Assembly (NCBI GenBank): GCA_964017235.1
Contig: OZ024933.1
Coordinates: 59,812,255 to 59,876,254, forward strand
Length of the DNA: 64,000 nucleotides
Direction: 5' to 3'
Origin: Sabellastarte sp. h YS-2021
Taxonomy: Eukaryota > Annelida > Polychaeta > Sabellida > Sabellidae
A program made the translations under genes and the position numbers. Under the pieces are notes generated by a model. The model was not told the DNA's origin and ran no database searches. It saw nothing but the letters and a program-made list of their open reading frames with translations. Of this stretch, positions 55,896 through 64,000 are shown piece by piece (the stretch's first letter is position 1; each line of letters begins with the position of its first letter).

Positions 55896-56714
55896 CAGTA
55901 GAACCTCAATTATCCGAACCCCATGGGAGACATACAATCCGGTCGGATAATCGAGGGGTTCGGATAGATGAAGGAAGCCGAGATTCACCGTCTATGGGTT
56001 ACCGAGTGGACGATAATTGAAGAAATGTCGTTTTTATGCAATAAACATAGATGTTGGTGGTCATTCATAAACTAATGTAATATATTTGTGTCATATAATA
56101 TAAGTGACCCTTCAGTTGTCGTTTATTTACTCCATATCCATGGATATTGTTATTTTTATTTGGAATATTATGCGGACTTGAGCTGGCTGCGTTCGGTTGG
56201 TACTTGCATTGTTGACATTTTAATTTTAGATTAACATCGTCCCGCATTTGAAATTGAAAAACTCGGGGAGATTATTTGTTGTAAAACCCCAAGCGAACAT
56301 GCCTTCAGTGATACGTGTGTTTGGTTGGTAATGCATTGTTAACGTCTTTTCTTTTATACACCTTGTCAGTCTGTGAATAGACATACTCCGGGAGATTATA
56401 AATTTGTGAAACCCAATCGAACACCCTTTCATTGATTGGCGCATATTATCAAAGAAGTGGTGTAGTGGGGTCGTGTAATTGAATTAATCCCTCCCCTATT
56501 GTAACAATGTTGATAAAGATCAAAGAAGTTAGGCGTTCTGTGAACGGTACGTTTTATAAAGCACTACAATTAATCGTTTCTGAGACTGTAAAATCGTGTA
56601 TTATCGCTCACTTTACACGGTGCATTATGTGTACTGCCAGTAGGAAGACACAATTTCGGGTCGGTTAATCCGGAGATTCGGATAATAGAAGGCCGGATAA
56701 CCGAGGTTCTACTG
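55896..56714. mobile_element. pogo/Tigger-type MITE
   Basis: The left end cagtagaacctcaattatcc and the right end (reverse complement) cagtagaacctcggttatcc are near-perfect inverted repeats. TA flanks both sides (55894-55895 and 56715-56716). A second inverted tract with ccggtcggataatc and gggtcggttaatcc lies inside. The interior has no convincing transposase ORF. Confidence 0.9.
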
Positions 56715-56731
56715 TATTTATGATGCATTAT

Positions 56732-59700
56732 TATATCCCCAGACGAAAGTCGGGGATATATTGGATTCAGGTCCGTCGCGCCGCCGCCGCCGCCGCCGTA
56801 GAAATTTCCTTGTGGACGCGATAACTCAAAAACAAATTAATATTTTTTTTTCAAACTTGGTACACATGTTAAGGGTGCCCAAAGGAAGATCCCTATTTTA
56901 AGGTGACCTTAAACTCCCAGTAAAAAAGAACTTATGGCCACCTTAAGGTCAGAAATTGCACTTTTGGCCACTTAGAGCCCTGTAGGTCACAAACTATGAT
57001 GCTCAGCTGGCTGAAATTTTACCTGACAACACATTAATATGTTCTTAGTACATGTGCCGAAAATCATGACTTTAAGTTGAGGAGAAAATTGTGTTTGAGG
57101 CCCATAAATACCCCCACTTAGGGATTTTTTGCTATACTTTTCACATATTTTGCCCTATAATTTGGAAGTGATAATTCTGATGAGTCTCAAACTGCGCTAG
57201 GTATAACTTTGATATGTAATCCTTGTCTGTAGAAAATTTTAGGGCTGTAGGTTTACCCAAAGGGGTCGACTTAAGGTCTCAAAAGTGCCCACAGAGACCC
57301 AATTTATGCACTTTTTGTCACTTTCAAGCACTGTAGCTTTCAAACTATGTCTCTCATCTAAGTTAAATATCATCTGGGAATATATCTATGTGTTTTCTTA
57401 TATGTGCCCCAACATTTAGGCCTTTAATAGACAGTTAACCTGTGTATCAGGACCATAAACACCCACCCGAGTGACCCTTATAAGACATTTTTCACATCTT
57501 TTTCCCTGTAACTTGGAAATGGTAAGTCTGAGAAGTTTCAAACTGTATTAGATATATATTCTGTGTGTAATCTTAGTATGTAACAGATTTTAAGTCTGAA
57601 GCTTTAATTTTGAAGGTCAAATTGAGGTCTCTAAAAGGCTCCCAAAGACCCAATATTTGGACTTTTTGCTACTTTTAAGCCCTGTGACTGTCAAACTATG
57701 GGACTGATAGAGCTCAAATCCTATCTGAGAAGATATTAGTATGTTATTTTTATATGTGCCAAAAATTAAGGCTTTAAGAAGACATTTAACCTGTGTATGA
57801 GGACCATAAACCCCCACCCGAGTGACCATTTTTAGACATTTTTCACATATTTTTCCCTGTAACTTGGAAATGGTAAGTCTAAGAAGTTTCAAACTGTATT
57901 AGATGCATATTCTATGTGTAATCTTAGTATGTGACAAATTTTAAGTCTGAAGCTTTAATTTGAAGGCCACATTTAGGTCTCTAGAAGGCCTCATAAAGAC
58001 CCAGTATTTGGACTTTTTGCCAATTTTAAGGCCTGTGACTGTTAAACTATGTGACTGATAGAGCTGAAATCTCATCTGGGAATACATTATTATGTTCTTT
58101 TTACATGTGCCAAAAATCAAGGCTTCAAGTAGACATTTAACCTGTGTATGAGGACCTTAAACACCCACCTGAGTGACCCTTTTAAGACATTTTTCACATA
58201 TTTTGCTCTGTAACTTGGAAATGGTAAGTCTGAGAAGTTTCAAACTTTATTAGATACATATTCTATGTGTAATCTTAGTATGTAACAAATTTTAAGTCTG
58301 AAGCTTTAATTTGAAAGCCACATCGAGATCTCTAAAAGGCCCACAATGACCCAATATTTGGACTTTTTACCACCTTTAAGCCCTGTAACTGTTAAACTAT
58401 GTGATTGCTGAAATCCCATCTGGGAATGCATTATTATGTCCTTCTTACATATGCCGAAAATCAAGGTTTTTAGTAGACATTTAACCTGTGTATGAGGGCC
58501 ATAGACACTCGCCCAAGTGCCTTTTTTGACATTTTTTCCGTATTTTGCCCTGTTATTTGGAAATGCTTAGTGTGACAAGTCTTAAACTGTATTATATATA
58601 ATTTTTGTTTGTTATGTATGTCCCCCAAAAAGTTTCAGATCTGTAGTTTAATTGCTAAGGTCTCTTTAACAATTGTAAAATGCCCACAGAAACCCAATTT
58701 ATGGATATTATGCCACTTTAAAGCCCAGTAACTGTCAAACTATGTGGGTTATAGAGCTGAAATCTTTGAATTTTTAAAAGGAAATGCCTGTCTATTTAAA
58801 TTTTGAATATTAATAATGTTATGGCTATCTTAGTCTTTTAAGAACTTATTTTTGTGTGTTATACCTCTGCTTGCTGAGTTTTTCACTTTTTAAAATGAAA
58901 CTGGTTAAACATATTCAAGTAGACAAAATGGACACTTTAAGTGAGCTTTAAGTCCCAATATTAATGAAATTATATCCTTATGTAGTAAAACTAGGGGATT
59001 TTTAACCCTCAACTAGCCCAGTTTTATTCAACTTGCCTCAGTTAATTTTGGCACAGCTCCTACAGTTATGAACTCATTTCAGTTGATAATCACATACTTA
59101 AAATTCTCAATTCTTTTTGTATTTGAGTACCCCTTTTATATAGATTGTTTGTTTACCATTTATGCTCAACCCACATCCCCCACCCGGATTCCCCCCACCC
59201 ACCTCTGGGACCTCCAGCTATATTGAGTGACACTAAATAAACAAAGGTATTTAATGATATCAGATGAGAAACAAAGAACTCAATGGGGTTGCAGATCTTG
59301 TGTAATAGTGAGAGAGGTGTGGAGAAGGGGAGAGGGGTGGGGGTGGGAGGTGGTGGGCTTCATTACATATAACACAAAGGGGAGTCAGAACTGAGATTGT
59401 GTCACATATTTAGGTTGCATATATATGGACCACATATATAGGTATAGAGGAAATGAATAACTGAAAACAATTTGCAAATTCTAAAAATAATATAATAAAA
59501 TAATAATATAAATAATTTTTTTTTAAATAATATTTTATTTGTGAACAAATATAGAAACAGATATGCGCTTTTGGGATTATGAATTTTAGAATGGACATTG
59601 AATCATCAATCATTTAAATACTTTGAAGGAAGATTGAAAAATATGATGAGTTGAGTTAAAAATAATATTTTATTTGTCAACAAATATAGAAACAGATATG

Positions 59701-59990
59701 CTCTTTTGGGATTATTATTTTAGAATGGACATTCAATCATCAATCATTTAAATACTTTGAAAGTAGGTTTAGAGTTATCATTGCAGGAAGATTGAAAATA
59801 TAATTTGAGTTATGTATTCGGCGTCTGGGGATACACCATCTTCCTTGGGGAGATATAAACAGAGTAGATTGATGTGCTGAAGTTCATATAATAATGGGTA
59901 ATTATGTTTTTAAAAATTCCCGATCAAAATCTGTGGCGTGAGTGATGACCTGTCTGGGGATATGTTGGCGCCGAGTTGGCCCAATCTAGT
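56732..59990 (+). mobile_element. Element C2, full-length HINE-like
   Basis: Same structure as C1 along its whole length, with 6 CCG units (56781-56798). Ends tatatccccagac and ccaatctagt. Flanks gatgcattat and tgtcaataag show no duplication beyond T. It starts 17 bp right of the pogo MITE. Differences from C1 are scattered substitutions and small indels, so the copies are recent. Confidence 0.88.
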
Positions 59991-60818
59991 TGTCAATAAG
60001 CTTTGTATTTTTTTAAGGTATTTTATCATTTTGTAACTGGGTGATATCAGTTTAATGGTTTGTTCTATACTGTTGAAGTCAACTTTAAGTTTAAAAAGAA
60101 TAAGTGAATTTGATCTTGTCCATAATTGTACACATGATGTGAAGTCGGTGTTGCAGTATTGGGTGTACATCCACTTGCACACATGATTAAGTTGTTGAAT
60201 TCTGAATATATTAACTGTCATTGAAATATATAAAGTGTTGAGGTTTTGAAACTGTTATTTAAAGTATTTCTTAGTTTATATAATCACATATTTCACTTGA
60301 ACTTTCATCTCAAACTTTGTTATTTGCAAATTAGTGTTGTAAGCTTGTTTCTGATTGGTTGGCATTCCAGATGGTGCCTGTGTCAAGCTCATTGTGATTG
60401 GCTCTTTATTCTGTGATATTAACAAGCTTGACCAAATTTTTGAGGTAGGGTAAGACAAAAAAGAAGTGCCTGTTATATTTTTATTATTATTCTTTTTTTG
60501 CTTTCCTAACAATCTGTCATTTACTGTCATTTGATTTCTCTTGTAAATATTAATTTCTGTATTTTTCCTTTCCGTTTATATTTGCTGGTGAACTATAAAC
60601 AAAATGTATTGAATATTACATCAATGTGGATGGTTGTTTGAATGATTGTAAGTTGTGCAAGGATCGAAGTGCGATTTTTAATATCATTATCAAACTCCAG
60701 TTTGGCCACAGTATATTTTGCTCAGTCATGAACTATTCTTTCAAGTAATTAAAAACCATACACTACAAAGTTGAATAAATTCATTATTTTGCACCAACTT
60801 TGACTTCTTACAATGCAG
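59991..60818. other. Spacer, no gene recognised
   Basis: AT-rich sequence. No exon, RNA gene or transposon end could be supported. Confidence 0.4.
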
Positions 60819-61090
60819 TAGTGTTGTGGTTGAATGTGAATTTTAGAACCGGCTTCCGAAAGAGGAAATTCGGCAAAAAACCATGTGTGTTTGATTTATT
60901 AAATGAAAAGACAAAAGTTTTCAAATGCATACATAAGCCATAACTCGTATATTAATAAGAACCACGATGGGCTTTTTGAAGACTTTCGAGGATAAAATCT
61001 GTGATATATTAATAGAATGTCATAAAATACTGTGAAATATTTGTTGTAGTTATATTTTGGTAAACTTAAGTTAAAATAATGACAGTAATG
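60819..61090. mobile_element. Partial copy of the hAT-type MITE at 61164
   Basis: tagtgttgtggttgaatgtg through ttttggtaaacttaagttaa aligns with 61164-61430. The right third and right terminus are missing. Divergence is clearly greater than within the full copy's ends. Confidence 0.75.
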
Positions 61091-61163
61091 AAACTGAATA
61101 GTTAACTCCTGTTCAGTGAACTGATGAAGACATGATTGAAAATTTGAAATCAATACTTTGAGT

Positions 61164-61532
61164 TAGTGTTGTGGTTGAATGCGAATTTTGGAACCGGTTT
61201 CCGAAAGCAGAAATTCGGCGAAAAACCGGGTACGTTTGATTTATAAAACGCGAAGAAATAAGTTTTTGAAACGCGTACATGAGCCTTAACTCGTATATAA
61301 ATAAGAACCACAAGGGACTTTTTTAAGACTTTCGAGGACAAAACGTGTGATATATCAATAGAATATTATAACATACTGGGAAATATTTGTTGTAGTTCAA
61401 TATTTTGGAAAACTTAAGTTAAAATAATGAAATATGTGACGAAACCGGTTTTGGTTAGAAGAAAACGAAACGTAACCGGATCACTGTCTTTCGGTCGGCA
61501 AATAGGTTTCCGGGTTACCGTCTTCAACACTA
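61164..61532. mobile_element. hAT-type MITE with 8-bp target duplication
   Basis: Termini tagtgttg and caacacta. Perfect 8-bp flanks ctttgagt (61156-61163 and 61533-61540). Length 369 bp with no ORF. It sits about 75 bp right of a partial relative. Confidence 0.88.
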
Positions 61533-61987
61533 CTTTGAGTATGGATGTTAAAAACCAAGAAGCTAAATACAAGGACAAATATTGAAATATCGATATATGA
61601 TTCATTCCGTAGTTATTAGATGTCGCATTAATGTCGGGGGCTTGTTATTCTTTTCCTGTTTCTTGGCTCAGCTTTGTACTTGCAAGTTGCAATACTGGTG
61701 GGTGTGTACCAAGTAATAAGTATTCTATTTGATCTATCTTGTTCATCTTTTACCATTACTCTGTTCCTTATCGAACAGTCTTTGGCACAAAAGGAACCAG
61801 ATAAGCCACAATATATAGTTTTGGTATCATTGTTGATAAAATGAAAACTGATTATTTAAGACCTTGAATCAGGGAAACCGTATGTTCATTTGCCTGTCAC
61901 TTGTGAAAAGAAATGGCACCAGGGGATATTTAAGTTTACAAACTCCTCTTATTCTTCTCAAATAGTTGATTGAGTTTACTAATTTTT
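61533..61987. other. Spacer
   Basis: Nothing recognised. Confidence 0.4.
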
Positions 61988-62105
61988 AATTAAGCGTCCC
62001 CGAAAGGGCGCTTATTTGTTTTCGCCCCAGTTTCCTCGCCGCCGCATTATGGTCTCCCTTATTATTAGAATAATAAGGGATGTGCCCCCCCCCCCGTCAT
62101 CACAG
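61988..62105 (+). mobile_element. Left end of an element of family F
   Basis: taattaagcgtccccgaaag with hairpin aagcg...cgctt, then ttcctcgccgccgcattatgg, tctcccttatt and a C13-type run (62087-62096). The counterpart is 10359-10440. Only the left part is recognisable. Confidence 0.4.
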
Positions 62106-62205
62106 TTCAGGAAAAACTACTTGCTACACAGCGTTATAATTTGACACACCTGTTCATACTCTCGAAAATGCGATTTTGGGAGCAATCCCTTGAAAAATGT
62201 CTCAT

Positions 62206-62251
62206 TATATCCCCAGACGAAAGTCGGGGATATATTGGATTCAGGTCCGTC

Positions 62252-62303
<52 letters not shown>

Positions 62304-64000
62304 AGAAATTTCCTTGTGGACGCGATAACTCAAAAACAAATTAATTTTTTTTTTTCAAACTTGGTACACATGTTAAGGGTGCCCAAAGGAAGATCCCTAT
62401 TTTAAGGTGACCTTAAACTCCCAGTAAAAAAGAACTTATGGCCACCTTAAGGTCAGAAATTGGAATTTTGGCCACTTAGAGCCCTGTAGGTCACAAACTA
62501 TGATGCTCAGCTGGCTGAAATTTTACCTGACAACACATTAATATGTTCTTAGTACATGTGCCGAAAATCACGACTTTAAGTTGAGGAGAAAATTGTCTTT
62601 GAGGCCCATAAATACCCCCACTTAGGGATTTTTTGCTATACTTTTCACATATTTTGCCCTATAATTTGGAAGTGGTAATTCTGATGAGTCTCAAACTGTG
62701 CTAGGTATAACTTTGATATGTAATCCTTGTCTGTAGAAAATTTTAGGGCTGTAGGTTTACCCAAAGGGGTCGACTTAAGGTCTCAAAAGTGCCCACAGAG
62801 ACCCAATTTATGCACTTTTTGCCACTTTCAAGCACTGTAGCTTTCAAACTATGTCTCTCATCTAAGTTAAATATCATCTGGGAATATATCTATGTGTTTT
62901 CTTATATGTGCCCCAACATTTAGGCCTTTAATAGACAGTTAACCTGTGTATCAGGACCATAAACACCCACCCGAGTGACCCTTATAAGACATTTTTCACA
63001 TCTTTTTCCCTGTAACTTGGAAATGGTAAGTCTGAGAAGTTTCAAACTGTATTAGATATATATTCTGTGTGTAATCTTAGTATGTAACAGATTTTAAGTC
63101 TAAAGCTTTAATTTTGAAGGTCAAATTGAGGTCTCTAAAAGGCTCCCAAAGACCCAATATTTGGACTTTTTGCTACTTTTAAGCCCTGTGACTGTCAAAC
63201 TATGTGACTGATAGAGCTCAAATCCTATCTGGGAAGATATTAGTATGTTATTTATATATGTGCCAAAAATTGAGGCTTTAAGAAGACATTTAACCTGTGT
63301 ATGAGGACCATAAATCCCCACCCGAGTGACCATTTTTAGACATTTTTCACATATTTTGCCCTGTAACTTGGAAATGGTAAGTCTAAGAAGTTTCAAACTG
63401 TATTAGATGCATATTCTATGTGTAATCTTAGTATGTGACAAATTTTAAGTCTGCAGCTTTAATTTGAAGGCCACATTTAGGTCTCTAGAAGGCCCCATAA
63501 AGACCCAGTATTTGGACTTTTTGCCAATTTTAAGGCCTGTGACTGTTAAACTATGTGACTGATAGAGTTGAAATCTCATCTGGGAATACATTATTATGTT
63601 CTTTTTACATGTGCCAAAAATCAAGGCTTCAAGTAGACATTTAACCTGTGTATGAGGACCTTGAACACCCACCTGAGTGACCCTTTTAAGACATTTTTCA
63701 CATATTTTGCTCTGTAACTTGGAAATGGTAAGTCTGAGAAGTTTCAAACTTTATTAGATACATATTCTATGTGTAATCTTAGTATGTAACAAATTTTAAG
63801 TCTGAAGCTTTAATTTGAAAGCCACATCGAGATCTCTAAAAGGCCCACAGAGACCCAATATTTGGACTTTTTGCCACCTTTAAGCCCTGTGACTGTTAAA
63901 CTATGTGATTGATGGAGCTGAAATCCCATCTGGGAATGCATTATTATGTCCTTTTTACATATGGCGAAAATCAAGGTTTTTAGTAGACATTTAACCTGTG
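62206..64000 (+). mobile_element. Element C3, cut by the window end
   Basis: Left hairpin tatatcccc...ggggatata, ggattcaggtccgtcgcg and 16 CCG units (62255-62302), then the 351-bp repeat core as in C1 and C2. The right end lies beyond 64000. Confidence 0.88.

Noticed and set aside
62190-62405. 71-aa ORF with poly-arginine, and a poly-proline ORF at 37538
   Set aside because: Both are translations of the CCG microsatellite in element C.

Overview
The window is eukaryotic, AT-rich, repeat-dominated genomic DNA. GT-AG introns, a DIRS1-like retrotransposon, FLYWCH-MULE and hAT fossils, and many elements built of a terminal hairpin, microsatellite, tandem-repeat core and 3' hairpin suggest a bivalve mollusc. 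That assignment is an inference from element style; no sequence search was possible. There is no sign of prokaryotic gene organisation.

Layout. 1-6832: two elements of one family (E1, E2) made of 155-bp and 147-bp tandem repeats, with element D inserted in E2. 6904-8770: a broken FLYWCH-MULE transposase gene (minus strand) split by a hAT-type MITE with an exact 8-bp target duplication. 8813-9188: a 139-bp tandem repeat. 10441-16901: a structurally complete DIRS1-like retrotransposon (gag-like ORF, RT/RNase H ORF, overlapping tyrosine recombinase, inverted terminal repeats, internal complementary region). 17340-17530: a hAT transposase fossil. 17751-24118: element A1, with about 34 copies of a 169-bp repeat. 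24808-41124: element E3, interrupted by A2 (itself interrupted by B) and by C1.

41391-53435: the only host gene recognised, seven exons of a DHHC palmitoyltransferase of the ZDHHC5/8 type on the plus strand. Its 5' exons and its C-terminal exons are not seen here. Its introns carry nested MITEs and an antisense, damaged L1-group LINE. 53436-64000: more nested MITEs and two further C elements, the last cut by the window end.

The most notable content is a set of nested non-autonomous elements (A to E). Each starts with a T(A/G)T(A/G)TC-like end that usually folds into a hairpin, has a subterminal inverted copy of that end near its right terminus, usually carries a 3' hairpin followed by TCTAGT or CTTGT, and sits between T residues (or T and G) without a target-site duplication. 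Several nestings can be read exactly because the interrupted sequence exists intact elsewhere in the window. This matches known Helentron-associated (HINE or pearl-type) rolling-circle elements of bivalves. The families share and exchange internal repeat modules. No Rep/helicase gene is present to mobilise them.
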